NCBI GenBank assembly: GCA_000226015.1
Contig: JH153573.1
Span: 251,495 to 315,494 of the forward strand
From: Mnemiopsis leidyi
Taxonomy: Eukaryota > Ctenophora > Tentaculata > Lobata > Bolinopsidae
Reading direction: 5' to 3'
Length of the DNA stretch: 64,000 bases
Below are positions 24,101-39,100 of the stretch, in pieces (the first letter of the stretch is position 1; every line of letters starts with the position of its first letter). The translations under genes and the position numbers were made by a program. The notes under the pieces are model-generated. The model made no database searches. It worked only from the letters and a program-made list of their open reading frames with translations, and was not told the DNA's origin.

Positions 24101-27100
24101 TACAGACAGTATCAAGCTGGATATCTCTCAATCTTACCAGATACTCTTCTCCTCACCCCTCTTCTCCTATTCCAGTTACGACAAGTGAACTGTGGCTGAA
24201 CAAAGCCAAGTTTGTGTCCTCATTCGAGCACGGAGACTTTGTGTACTTCGTGATGAGGGAGCATGTAGACGACACATACAAGGCTACAATCGGTAGAGTC
24301 TGTAAATCTGATCCAGGAGCGTCACATGACCAGGTCTGTTTTATCTTGACTTTAGTTTAAATAGTAGAACGGTTGATTTGTGCTACATTCTCATTTCTCT
24401 TGTAACCACAGATTGCGTTCTGATGTAGGCTGAACTTGGGCTAGATCATAAATGTTACCCTTGATGACCGTTATTTCCAAACTCAGTATAATGAATAATC
24501 ATCCTTTTTGCGAAACATCGGCCAAGCAAGCAGTGCTGAGAATTTAGATCATGCGTGTTAGAAACTTTGTAAAACTTAACAATAAAGCTAGGTTTGTTCT
24601 AAAAATAAGACTATTACGTCTACCTGCAGACACTTTCCCTCTGCCCAACTTTCACCGTCCTAGAAACAATACCTCTTTTGTTTTTCTGTCCAGATACTGC
24701 ATTATGTGGTTTAAGTATTGTTCGCTCTGTGAACAACTTTGTTTGTTAATTTAGTTCTCCATACAATTACACTGACTCCGTGCAAACTGCTCTTTACAAT
24801 GAGTGTGATGCAAGGTGTTAACTATATCTATATTATTGAACTCATGTAAAACTGTCAGCAATAATATTAGATAAATTTAAAAAATGAAATACAACATAAA
24901 TAACAGCTGTTGTTCACCATTAATGCTAGAAGTATTTCAAAATTGTTTGCTGGATTTGTCTCGATTTGCTTACTTTTCCGCTTGATAGAAGATAATTAAA
25001 AAGTAATTAAAAGCATCTAAGTAGCAATCAGACGGCATAATTGCACTGTGTCATCTTTGTGCACTGTGCAAACATAATTGACGAACAAAGTGCCAAGAAA
25101 GAAAGCTTATATTACTTCTCTCCCAGTCGAAAATACTGATAATCTAACCATCCTTCTCCGTCAGAGCGACATAGAGAAAATGTTCCTGTCCTTCACCAAG
25201 ACTCATATTACCTGTAAGATGAGCATGTCGTCCCGACAGACGCTAGATTTCTCCGTTATCTTCACAGCTACATTTAACTCCGCGTCTGGACAGCTATACG
25301 CTACATTTACTCAGTACTTAGACGTGGACATCGGCGGGTGAGTTCCTAGTGTTGTTTGGGGAGGGGGTTCTTGTGATCGAAGTTTTATAACATTAATGTT
25401 TATATTTTTTTTGATAGTTATATATTGTATAAAGATATAATTTGGAGTTGAAGACAAATTGGCTGATTAGAAACTTGGCAGGTACGCTGTGTGCGGATAT
25501 AGTATAGATGACATTGACGCTAGTTTCGAAGGAGAGTACCTAACTTTTAACGAGGCTGGACTTGAAGTCAGCCGACCTCTGGGCAGTCAGATCAACGTTA
25601 GTAATTACAACTTCTTTTATTTTGATATACATGTTATCGTACAGTCATCTTAGTCATCTTAACGTCACCTAAATTTGTAATGTTCAACAGCTTGAAATGA
25701 TCACCATAAAATGGTCAACATCTTAGGATATTCAGTAAAATTGAAATATTGAAATGTTTAGCCTAAACAGTAGACATGGCCTGGTGTCTAGATTTAACTT
25801 AGCCGCGTTATCAGTTCGCTCTAACTTCGTTCTTACATCTGGAATCACTTATCACGTAAACTCAGTAACCGTTCGTATAAAATATATACCCGATGCAATT
25901 TGCCGAAAAATCCAATAATGACAAATGATACAAATTATAGGTTACTGCAATATACAACAGCTGAAATTGTGTTCCGATTGCAGTACGATTCGTATCATTG
26001 ATTTCGAACCAGACTCCATTATCTGCTCTCATCTCCCAGACCAGAGATAGTGTAACAAGATAATCTGATTTGTAAGATAATCGGGTCAACTGAAATGAAC
26101 AAATCTGTTGCTGGGACACTCTAAACTTCTAGTTCCTGTAGTGCTAATACAAACAGTGAGACTCTAATATCTGGCACGGAGCCAAATATCCAGGGACAAA
26201 TTATCGTTCATTAAACTTGGTCCGCTGCCAGGAACTATATTTGTTCTTATGGAGAGAAGTAACTAGCTGTGTTGCTGCAGGAACATCACATGACACACTT
26301 CTGATGTAAATAAAAAGGTTGAGTCGATGGGAGTTTAAAAAACAAGATTTCTCACGCTCAGTTCATGTGAGGTTGTTATCTGTCTTCAGGGAGGTGTTTC
26401 CAACTTTAATAGCCGCACCAACTCCAATTGTGTGGTTTTGGATGTCACGTTTTGTCGTAATTCGACCTAGAAAAAAGCCCCATGATTTCAGTGTTAAGTT
26501 AAATTCCAGTGTTGAGTTAAAGTTCCCATGAAAGCTATGTCCGTATCATGTTCATACTTTATCATGTGACAGACCCTGTTTCTAGTCATGACTCATGTAG
26601 AGATGTCTGGAGAGCATATATATATGATCTCCAGACATCTCTAGTTTTAAGGTGCAGTATGCTGAGATAAGACGAGTCAAGGTTACAAAGCATTTTACAT
26701 TCAAACATTTCCAGTAAACTTAAATTGATCTGGTTGCTGATCCTTCAATCAAGGCAGATATTTATTGCCCTTCTATTTGAGATATGTGAGGACAGCTCGA
26801 GGACAAAACAATTTTAGGAGATAGGAACCATCGTGAACCGTAACTATTTCCGGAATTCAATCCACTTCCTCAGTTATGTGTCAAATAGTTCATGTTTGAG
26901 CGGTGCTGGACAGTATCTGGTTTGTGTCCTGGTAAGTAAACAGCAGCCAGAGCATGGTGTGTCAGCTGGCGGGCTAGAGAATGTTCTGGGCCGGTAAAAG
27001 AGGGCAATGTTTGGACAGTGGTGGTTATATTTACCATTACCTTGACCAGGTCCCTCAACTATACCAATCTAGTAGATTAGTTCTTGTTTATGTACACATT

Positions 27101-30100
27101 GTGTCATTAATCAATGTGTCATGTAACACTCAGTAAAACCTAGCCTGCACAATATGTAGTAAACAACTCCCTAGTCAGACTACCTTATCTTGTCTCAAAT
27201 CTGATAGCTAGAGAAGGGTGTTCAGTTCACAGTTAGCTCATCACAGTTCAGTTAGCACATCACAGCTGTGGTCGGTAAGCTTGAAACTTTATCGGAACAC
27301 ACCTGCTTCCCTCCCTACCTACACATAATATAATCCCACCAGAATATGTGTCGCCAGATAATGCGATACAAATTGGGAGTTACTTGAGAATCACATCCAC
27401 GTATCATTAGTACAGATCACGGCAGGGGGTAACATTGAGTTTAATTGTTACTGAGAACATGCTAAGTGTTGTAGTAACACTTAGCATGGGCAAGACACGT
27501 CTCAAAACTTAGCCAACATTGCATTGCTACAGACACTCCCTCCAGCAATAGACTTTGAGGCTGATATCGGATAAAGTTCTGTTGTTAGTTCAATAAGGTA
27601 TTTACTTTATGTACTGAAAACCAACGATCCGTATGACTTGTAACATTTCCTTAGTCCCCTGCCTATCCCCGAATTAGGAATCACGTAATAGAAAAAGTAG
27701 CGGTAGAGCGGTACTCCCTACTCGTTTTGTCAATGTTAGCAGAACACAGGGAAGTTAGAAGTTATCTAACTTAATTTCTACACGCACGAACAAGTTGTCC
27801 CAGCCCAAAAATAATTCTCAAATTAGTCGGTCCCTTCTCCCATCACCGCAGTAGTGCGGCACGCACGGATTTAGCAGGACAGGGAGTGTGTGTCACTTGT
27901 AAATCTGTTTCCGGTTATCACGTGACTTTATAAATCTAATGTTTCCTGACGAGCGCTGTGTATAACCCACACGTGCGACTCTGAAATACCCTCATATTTG
28001 CACGTGCAAGTTGTAGAACCAACACGTCAGTGTTACAGATCAATCCAGGATTCAGATGTACAGTGGTGCTGGGATTCATATAACGGCAATATTATCAGCC
28101 ATGTTGTAAAGATTGTAGGAAATGAGACCGAAGTTCTCTCTCTCTGTGCAACACTCCAGCTAACAAGTAAAGTTACCTGAAGCTGAGCCGTGAAGCTGAG
28201 TTGCAATTAAAACAATAGAGCCCCCTCTTCCTGGCCATGAAACTGTAGGTGTGCCCCCGGCCCCTGCTTCCTTACTTAATTGTATAACGGAGTTGTTTGG
28301 TTAAACGGTTTCTAACCACCCGGCCATAACTACGTTTAACAGAGTCGTTTTAGTGGCGACATGTGACTAATTTGACGTTCGGGAGGATAAAATATTATGG
28401 AAAATTATTGGGGTTTACTTGGTGTTTAGGGCGATGTTTAAAATATATCGATAATGAATATTAAGATTCCGGCAATTATATAGGGTTTATGGCAAGTTGT
28501 AATTTTAGATAAATCATTGATCTATAAATATCGCTCTACACCAGCTCTGCAGACCAATTCATTGGTTTTTGCAGAGTTTGTACTTTGTAGCCGACTAATT
28601 ATAGAGTTATTGTTTCACCGATCTCAAACAATTGACAGTAACAAATTTTGCTAACTCTCAAAGAATTACAAAACTCAACCGCTGCTCATGATGTGTTGCA
28701 CGACAATGTTAAACTTGGGTTACTTCAAAAACAGATTCTCATGAAACTTGGAAAGTTTCCTCTAAACGTGTTTGGTATCTGGACTTCTAACAGTGACAGA
28801 AAGTTGAACTCTACAGTTTCCTACCCCATGTTGTTCGTATCTCGATATCACTAAACTGCAGGGGAGAGGCGGAACTTAATCAGTAGTGAACGAGCTGGTG
28901 ACTGTTAGTGACTAGTTTGTGTAGCAAACTTGTTACTGTCACTGTTACTGGCAGTGCTGTTACTGACTTTCACGGCTCCCGCTTTCGTCAACTTTACAAG
29001 GCTAGTGATCTGACTCGTGCTAAACTTCGGTCAGCATGATTGTTTTGGTTGTAACTTGTAAGGTTGGTAACCATAGAAACTCTGAACCAAGCCATAGTAA
29101 CCATACAGGAGATTTAAACTCGAGGAGTGGTTGTCATGGCAACCCACGACCCAGTTTGGGTCGCCTCGGTAACACGCTCTATGTCAGAACGTGGCCCAAG
29201 TCACACTTCCCTACTAATCACCTAAAATTTACAACATTTCATGACAACTTTCTACGAGTTGTACTAATTGGCTCTAAGTAACGCCGGCTCCGTCTGACCA
29301 CGTGACACATGTCAGGTGAGACCCCACGTGTCCCATTACCCGATTATCTGGTTTTACACCCAGTTTCTCCCAGCTAATTTGATACATATCAGTATCTCCA
29401 GGAGAGCTTGGCTGCTCCCTCCCCACCATGTACTTGATTAAAAACCACGCCTGACCGAGTTGTATCTGGAAAATTAAGGGAGATATTATCTTGCTGGGTA
29501 CTGTGTAGGGTTCTAGGAAGAGGTCCTGTGTTTTGATAACTGCACGTGAAAATACACACAGCTCTGGGAAATGTACCTGGAAATTGTTTTAGCGCTGGAG
29601 TGTTATTAATTGCTACCGACCGTAGACCTGGCGGTTCATTGTTACAAAATTAAGGGGCTAGTCTTAGACATTTTATTCATAAGAAATCCGTGTCTGAGAA
29701 AATTTGGCACAACCTTTATAAATATTTGCTAACTGCCTGTTTTTAAGCATTCCTACCATTAACTATTTTGGGCTTTTAGCAAAAACTTAGGGCGATGAAT
29801 TTTTGATAAACTAAACAGGAAGGTCTTTAATATTTCATTTTTGATATTTTTGCCTAAATTTAACCAAAATAGTGACAAATTTTTACGAACTTAGAGCCTT
29901 AAACGAGCCCAACGCCGTTTGGCTGAGCGCTCTATTTCTCCCCTAGCACAATAGAAGAAAAGGAGCTCTATAAGACTAACCTCCCACGTAGCTACCCTAC
30001 AAAAGGTTACTAGCTCTGAGCTCTACTAATACTCATGTGATTCTGCCTCTTCTCGTATCAGCAGTTGCCCTGAGATCGAACCTATTAAGGCGTAATGCCG

Positions 30101-33100
30101 ATATGATACAGATCTAGATACTGCTCTGTGTACAGCGCACTATTTTGTCATCCCTGTTTTGTGTCCCATGTAGATTGAAGTCATGTCTACCTTACAGTGT
30201 ATACTTACTTGATAAATTTAATTAACTGTACTGATTGAAAGAGGAGAATAGCATGACGTCAATAAAGTTCATGATGGTAGACAACTCCGATTTCAGGAGG
30301 TAAACTGAATCTGCTGACTGGTTTGTATGTCAGCTACTGATTTATATAGTCACATAATGAACCCTTACATTAAGACTCTTTTTAGATTTTAATGACCTCC
30401 ACACAAAGATCCTACCTTAGTTACCTGAAATCTTTATGCTAAGTTCGAATGGGATCTTAGACAATATTTACACACAGGTGATCTTTGGTAGTGCCGCAGA
30501 TGTAGGTTAAGTCTAGATCGGCCGTCTGTCAACTTGGGTATTCCGGGCGTGTTTTAAACATTTCGTTATCACTGGAGAAACTCTTATCTGTTCAGACGGA
30601 CCAGCTACTTTCTTGGTTACCTAATGCAGTGCTCCGAGATGAACCATAATCGCGCATCACTGTCTGTCTGTCATCTTGCCATGTCTGTACGTTCCCCGAT
30701 GTTCCCTCAGTCTCCCTAGCCCAAAGAGGATGTCACAGGAACAATGTCCCATGTCAGTATGTCACTACCTTCTAACTTCACACCACCCAGCCCTACACCT
30801 ACCTCGATATCCTTACCGCACTCCACACCTCGCTCCAGCTAATTCGCAGAGTTGCTGATTAAATAATTGGAATAATTTAAACTGCTGAAACGTATTGGTT
30901 ACGTTTAGCTGATACGCTCCCCAGACAACAGAGACTGTAATTGCTCCCTGACTGCCAATTACAGAACCCCCAGCAGGCTGCTCAACTCCAATCAGAGTGT
31001 GTGGAGCTTAGTGAGGCGTCAAGAGTTGATTAACACCGGCAACTTCATTCAATCGGTGACGTTTTCAGCTGGTTATTGGCGGCGCTGTTTTGAGTTGAAG
31101 CCGATATGATTCGGTTTTACGGACTAAAGACATTGGGCTCCTATAGGACCTTAAGTAATCATACCCGATTCAGAGGATTTTATATGAACATCAGGTGAAG
31201 GATTTTAGTATCATTATTCTCAGGAAATTTCCCAGATGATAGAAGAAGCGATAATTTTGGGGAAGTGTAAAATTGCTCTGATATACGTAACTAAACATTA
31301 CCATGTCTGCCCGTTTCATTGTTTACTGTTTAGGTACTGTTTACTCCGAGTAGTACGGCCCAACACCGACACACTCTTGATTCTCACCCGGAATTTATTG
31401 GAATAAACCACATTTTTGGTGGCAGGTTCGGAGTCCTAACATTCCAAGTATTAATTCCTTATACGGCTCCTAACTTCTTATCAGTTCAGTCAAATTGGTG
31501 TACACTTCAAAGTTCGATGAATTCCTCACAATCCGGCGTCTTATCATTTTATTATCTGTCTTTAAAAAGGAACAAGGGTTATAGACTGAACATTGTGCCC
31601 TTATGTCTGTATGGAACAGATAATTGAGTTTAATGAATTCTAATTGGATAATTTCGGGCTCTTTTTACGTTCCTGACGTACCGCTCATGTTTCAATATGG
31701 AAAATCCTGGTCTCATTTTCATACATCACATGCGAACTATACTTTTCTAGAGCGTGTACAAAAAGTGACTTTTTAGATTACCGCAGCCCAACTTGCTCTA
31801 TCTCAAATATGGTCCGATCATCTAGTTGTCGAGTAAGGAGGCACTAAATTTCGTAAGATGCATGCCCATCTTCTTAATTACGCTATAACGTGAATCTCGA
31901 ACCAATATTCACTTAGGCCGAATCTGTCCGGTCGCCGGTCGGAATGGACGGTTATGGATTATTAAAGTACACCCCTCAGTATCCTCTCTCTCTTTGGGTT
32001 GAAACAGCTGTACAGCTAAAATCACTTTGCCGTCAGATCTATGACTACACAGTCGCTAACTCTACAGCCCGGAAACTGGGGTGAAATCAGGCTGAACCAA
32101 CACAACACTAATGAATTGCTCCTCCTTTCTCTCTCCCTCCTCCACACGCAGAGTTCTGTTTTTAGCATCTTACACCGGGTCTAATACTATAATCTCGTCT
32201 TTTTCCAATCAGCTCGCCACACCGAGCCCTCCGAGCGTGATTGTGATGTTATCTTCCTAGTATGGACCGGTCCTCATGTCGGGCGATATGATAGTCACAG
32301 TTATCCCACCAATAGCAGTGAAATGAGTAACTATAATGTTCTTTCGCTTCTCAGGTCACATAATTCTAATTTCACCTGGATATGACTTAGCAGATAGCTC
32401 GTCTCTTCACCCCGTCGCCCCCTCAGGAAACACGTCGACGTCACACGCCCTTTTGTGACGTCACAGGCATGTCGTCACACTACTGTGACCGGGCGTGTAA
32501 GAGTAGCGGTGACGTTATGTGGGTCCCTCGATCCAGGTCCCTCGGGGCACAGACTCATTAGCCCCGGGGATAGGTCCCTCCCTGCACCACTTTACTTTCT
32601 AACTCTCGGTCTACTCGTACACTCTGCAATAACACTAAAGTGTAGCTTCTTCACACCTTAACAGTCACCAGTTTACCTCCTAACCTTATCTAGGTTTCAT
32701 GCACCTTGTCTGAACCACTTTTTAGGTTTCTTACACTCCTCTAACCATCCTGCCAATCATCTTCACCATGCTGGTCCTGCTCTTCCACCCTTTCTCTAAC
32801 CACCGCATTATTTTCTCATTAGCTGAAGACATGGTCGGTCCCGATTACAGCGGTAATCGTGTCAAATCAAGTTAGAGATATTATCATCTACATTCTACAC
32901 CAGACTCTAAGATTCTGTTAATTCTACTTGATCTGGTTTACTGTGAACCGTAAATGTTTACAGTGAGCCGTGGCCCGGCGGTTACCAGTATCGTCCCTTT
33001 TCACTTTATTTATTTTAGTTGGCTGGTTCCATCGTGACTACAAACGAAGAAACATCGAAATTTATAATTTCTTCACAGATCTTAGAAATATTGTTTCATA

Positions 33101-36100
33101 ATCATAAACTAACGATCCATTTCATAATCAAAAACTAAAGGTCCATTGATCTGTTCCACCCTCTTAACGAAATCTTGCTAAAAGCTGAAATCAGAGAAGA
33201 AGAATTTAAAAGGCGCTAGCATCTCACTCTAAATTTAGAACTCGAGGAACTCTCCCAATAGAAAGATTTCACGCTAAACACCTAAGCCATTTAGGTAAAG
33301 TTTTCATGTGCTCTTCCATAATCTTTGCAGCCAAAAACCCATTAGGGTTTTAGCGGGATGGACATTATAACAAACTCTCAGTAGGAAAAAACTATAAAGC
33401 TCCACAGTTGATCTGGATAATTTCGAGAATTGGTCCTTAGCAGCCGGTACACATCAAGAATATCACAATCCTTTGCGGTACTGGACGTAATTACTTACAA
33501 TCACGATAAGTTGAGGTATAACTCCCCGAGCACGAAATACCATCATCGCGATCGTAAGTTATGGTTGCTCAATACCTAAAGATATTAAATCTACATACCT
33601 AGATACCTAAAAACCTAAAAGTTCATATCTAGTCAAATCATCTGATTAAAATGTTGCAAGTCTAGCCGGGTCTGAGGTCTTCTGAGAGAAGCCACCAAAA
33701 CTGTTCAATATCTGCACGGAACTCCTGTCAAAGAAGTGAAACTATATTAAAACTATATTAAAACTCTGGCTTTAAAACAGCGTGCAGTCGACCAAGTGCA
33801 GTAAAGTCAGAGAGCTCTATTCAGCGAGACTATCTGGGAATATTCCCAAGGGAGCTCCTTTATCAATATATCAGTGGATATAACCATGTCATACACACTC
33901 CACCAGTTCTGTAGACGATGACATTTAGCTCTTAGATCACCACAATAGTGCACAGTTCGTCACTAAAGTCGTGTTTTTAACTTATAAAAAGTGGACAGTG
34001 TTTAGTGCTATATGCTATCTAGCTTGCAGCAGACACGCCCCTGCCTGTGCAGCTCTACTCAGAGTTCAAGTTGGTAGACGCACTTCAGTCTTACGTGCCT
34101 ATTTATAGGCATTAAGTTCTCATGAGCTGGAGTTTGTGAGGTGGTTATATCTCACACGCCAATATACATCATAGATCCTGTCTTTCTGCTTAACTTTTAT
34201 TTTGAATTTTTCACTTCAAAATCCAATCAATTATAGGTTCGACAGAATATCAATCAAAAGTTTCCAATTCGCAAATTATTAGAATTGAAGAAACAATTGA
34301 TTGCTAGAACATATGCATAGGAAGCCTCCAATTCTCTAGATAATCCACATTCACCTTCCGGGTAAGACAACTTCACAAGATCATCTGACGGGAAAACAGG
34401 GCGTTTCCGACAAACTTCAGTTTGGCAGAAAGACAAAAGGGGGACCACCTTGCCACCCTGTCACATGTAAAACTTCATACTGACATTCAGGGCCCCTGAC
34501 AAGCAACTTCCCAACTTCTAGTCCCTGACTCTCCTACAGCCACACGAGGTGTGAGCTGGCTGACCACCCCCGATCTCCGGCCACCAAGCTCCCTCTTCTC
34601 ACTCCTCATTGGTTGTGAGGCGATCACGTGGGAGCGGTTCTGAGCTGTGATTGGTTGAGAGGAGTCTTCTTGTGTGTCTGTGGTGGTGAAGTCGTCTTTG
34701 TTCTATTTTGAACATCACAGTATCTGAAAAGCCATAAACTCAATTCACTAGTTTCCATAATAATTTAGTTCGCGTTAGAGAAAAATAATTGTTCAGTCAC
34801 ATGAAAATGCGAAACTGATCGAGTTCATTTAACGAATTCTGAAACTTAAATTTGTGTAAGTAGATAAGCGTTCTAAAACTTCACTTTTAAAACACTGGCA
34901 GCCTTAACCAACAGTTAGCGACCAAACATTTTCATGCATGTAGTAAACCATAGCTTCAGTTATATTCACGGTGTTATGTGCAAATGAGCTTCTTCAAAAA
35001 AGCTTATTATTTTTTCAGTTTTAACCACATAGCCACAAGTAAAGATAAACTTGATAATGAAGACATAAAGTCGAAGTGAGAAAATGTACCGCACACACAC
35101 ACACACACACAATTTCACAGATCTCTCTACAATGAGTACACTGTCACACATACACATACATCTTATTGTTGTACCGACTACTGCGAGATGTCAGCTGACA
35201 GCTTGTTCAATACTCAGTCAAGTGTGTACTACACTCAGCATTGAGCATTGTTTGTCTTGCACTAAAACAACACACCGTCAACACATGTTTACAGCTACTC
35301 TCACTCGTCTGAAGTTTCTGTGAAGTCGTTTCACGTGGTGTGGCACGTGATCTAGCTTGTCCTGGAATTATCATTGCACAATATGCACGTGCAGGATGAA
35401 CCAATATCGACATTTCTTGTAAGTCTCTGTGAAGTTGAATAACATAATCTTGTGCTGGTAAAACATAACTTACTGAATAAATTTACTGCATTTGCTACAT
35501 GCTGAGTATTGACAATTAGAAGGTACAAATGTTACCATTCATTATAAATACCGTTCATTATAAATACAAACAGTTCCAAGTCCGCCACACATGGTGTACA
35601 ACACACGTGTAAAAGTTTACACCAGATGTTTTCAGTCAGCTGTAACAACAGTCCTGATCATTACACACTCACAAAAACAGTCCTGATCATTACACACTCA
35701 CGATCTGGGACCTACCAATTCGCACTGTCCTGCTCTCTGTCTCTCTTGCAGAGTGTTGTTGTACTCTGTTCTCGAACAGAGGGGTCCTGGGACTATGTTA
35801 AACTATCGGATACAACTTGCTGGAACGGTTGTAACTTATAATATAACTCTCAAAAACCAGTTCATCTCTGCCCACAGCAAGGTGCTAGATTACTAGAACA
35901 CAAACAGTACATACTCCAAGTTCGGAAAGTACTCTTCACTCCACCGCACAGAGGTGCACTAAACTTGGCACTTCTCCAAGACTTCTCCAGCACGTTACCC
36001 AGCTATAACGGTAACTGGTGTCTAGTGAGCAGGAGGAAAATGGCGGGACTTCTCTCCTCCAGGGCCTAACTTCCAAATAAACTGCATGTCTACTGCATGT

Positions 36101-39100
36101 CTACTGCATGTCCTGTGTGTACTTTAGTGTGTAGTCTGTGTGTAGCACGTCATCTAATGGGGACAGAGGCCTGCTTGTCAATTTGTCAATTTGTGAGCGG
36201 CAGAGTGCAGAGCATTGAAACACTCTGTAACTCTCTCTATTCTCATCAGTGTGGTGATGTTGTCACACTTATATCCAGTCTCACTGATTAATGAAGATGT
36301 AGGGTGTGTTGTATATGATAGTGACGTGTCCAATATTACAGTTCGGTTAAGATTAGAAGTTCTATTTCTACGAATATTTCTCAGGAAAACAGCAGTTTTC
36401 TCATGTTTCCAGCCATCTGTCCTCCCAATATTTACTATTATTGACCCTCATGATACTACTAAACTAAGTACTTGAAACATTGGGAAGGCTCCACAATTCT
36501 GTTCTCATCAAGTCTGTCTGTCTGACACAAACCCCCAGCTCCACAAACCTACTGCTTGTGAAGTCAGCCCTGTATCACTGTCACGTGACTATAATTTGTC
36601 CTCTGTACGGTGAAGAGAACCGGAACTTGTCAGTTTAACTCTCTCTCCGTGTAGAGGAATAGGGCGCTCGTCATGGGACTTTCATATAGATCTAGTCTAA
36701 TATTAGTCACGTGACTTAGAAATTGAAGATTTAATTTGTTGTAAATGTGTATTGTAGCTCAGCCAGGTTTTGGTTTTTCAAGGGATTAGACGAATCCAAT
36801 AGAGAAGCTTTCAGCTCAGATCGATATTAAAATACACGCTGATTGACATATGTGTAATAATTGTGACGTTGCTGTTTGACGAATAAAAATTGACGAATAA
36901 AAATAAATCTACCTAATGGATTATCATGTAAAACAAATTATGTCAAGATCCCATTTTCATGCACGTTGGAACTCTGCCAGTAACTACTGTCAGAGTGTTC
37001 GCGGTAAAATGTCTCTTTAGTTTTGCTTGTTCCAGGCCGGATTTATGCTTGATTGTAACACGGTCAGTAAGAAGTTTCGAAGGAAAAAAGTCTCAGTAAA
37101 TTACTTTTACATGCAAATCTGTCCAAGTGTAAACATCTGGCTGTTTTTACATGTTTTCTTGACAGCTTTGATAATATCCAACTTCTTTAAAAATTAAATG
37201 TGGAAAAATATTCATTAGAAGGTTCAAGGTGGATTAAAGAAATAATGAAATATACAGTGGTTGAGTGGACGTAGAACGTCCACTTCGAAGCTTTGGACGC
37301 TAAAAGCGAACTGCAAAGTGAGCAAGGCCGGTTTTAAAACGGTTTAAATGAACATACCTGCTACCGCATATTCTTTAGAAAACAGTCAGTGTCTAACACT
37401 TTGTCAGGTTGAGACTTCATACTCACTGATTTGGAAACCTGCCTTTTGAAATATCCATACCTGGAAATCTTATGTGGGGATGATGAAGAGAAATATTCCA
37501 GGGTAAAATACTTCTAAATTATTATTTGGTTCAGTGGTTCTTGTGAGTTGTAATTATACGGATTTGTGGTTCAGGTTGTAATCATGCTGATATAGCCATG
37601 TTATCCCCTGGCGTGCTAAAACGGTGTGACGTTGATTCACATTCTAGTTCCTGTTTAAGTTACAATATTGTGAAAATCTTCAGCAGTACTATGTGTAGTT
37701 TGGTAAGATCTACAGTTTTGTAAGTTTTGTAAGATCTTCTGGTCACTTCAACCGAGAGATTACATCATAGTAGAGAACTTTATTTCCGTAAAAAGGACGA
37801 GAGGAATGCAGGAATGTGACCCAGTTATCAAGTAACTTGAACCTCCTACTCCAGATAAGTCGGAGTACATTAAACCCTCACCATGACCACACTCTGACTC
37901 AACAGTCAGGATAATTACCTAATTAATGGTTAATTAAGTCGCAGTTGAGGGTCTGGTAGCAGCTAACCTTGTTGACAAGCAGAGCAATGTCACGGTCAAC
38001 TATACCAACTGTAGTTTAGTCAGACCAGGGTGTGCTGGGAAGAGCGGAGGTCTGCCTATCCTACTGCCTACTTGACCTCACTTTACCACCTGATTGTTGT
38101 AATGAGCCTTTCAGCGGCTAGCTGGTGGTTTGGTGATCTGATCGTTAGGTCAGACGGTTTGTTGCTTTCTTGACATTCCTTTGTTTCCCAACTTTAGAGT
38201 TGGAAAACCTTTAAAGGGGAATACAAAAGTACCTGCTGAAAACTTAAAGGATTTAAAAAAATTCGTTGTATTGCTTTCTTTGAAATGTAGAACGTTATCA
38301 TAAAAGATAATTCCCGGTCAACATAAAATATTTTCTAAAAGTAGGTATTGTTGTGTAAGTGGATCAGTCGGATATACGTAGGTTAATAATAGACAGAAAA
38401 ATGTGTTTATTAATATAGTTTATTATACTCCATTACAATTAACAACGAATCGACCTCGATTCAGATAATTTTGGGATCTGCAAAACAAGTTTTTGGAAAA
38501 ACTCCTCAAGACATCCAATACTCCAAATTAGATTTAAAAAGTCCCCTGTCTACATTATGTAAATACCGTGAGAAGATGCTGCAAGTTACAAAGTTTCCGT
38601 ACAACCTAGGTCAGACATTAAGTAACTACACAGTGACACACGCAATATTGTAAGTAATATCAGTTCTGTAGTACCTGGTACCTAGTACTTGATACTTCAC
38701 ACATATAGGATGTAGAATTAGCAGTATCCTCACACATATCTTCAGTGTTGCAGATCACAGTGACCTCATAACTTTCTCCGGTGTATGATGATCGTTCTTA
38801 TCTCATCGTATCTCGATACATGGGTACCTCTGTGACATGTACTTTACTGCACACAATTGAAACGGATAACGTAATACATGATGAACTGTTAGCCACATGA
38901 AAAACAGAAGGATGTGTTCTACAGAAATTGATTATGTGCACGTCAAACCGCATAATTCGCCACATTTTTATTTCATACATATTATAATTTCCATATCAGC
39001 ATATCGTGTGGAAAGTCGGGTAAATTTACGCCGTCAAGTTTATATTTAGATTAGGAGACCTGGCCGCAAACCGACATTAGTAAAGTTTGGTTAACCGCTA

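Noticed and set aside
38471-38653. Candidate extra semaphorin exon in intron 7
   Set aside because: No match to sema-domain landmarks, no suitable splice phases, and exons 7 and 8 already join in phase with a sensible domain sequence.
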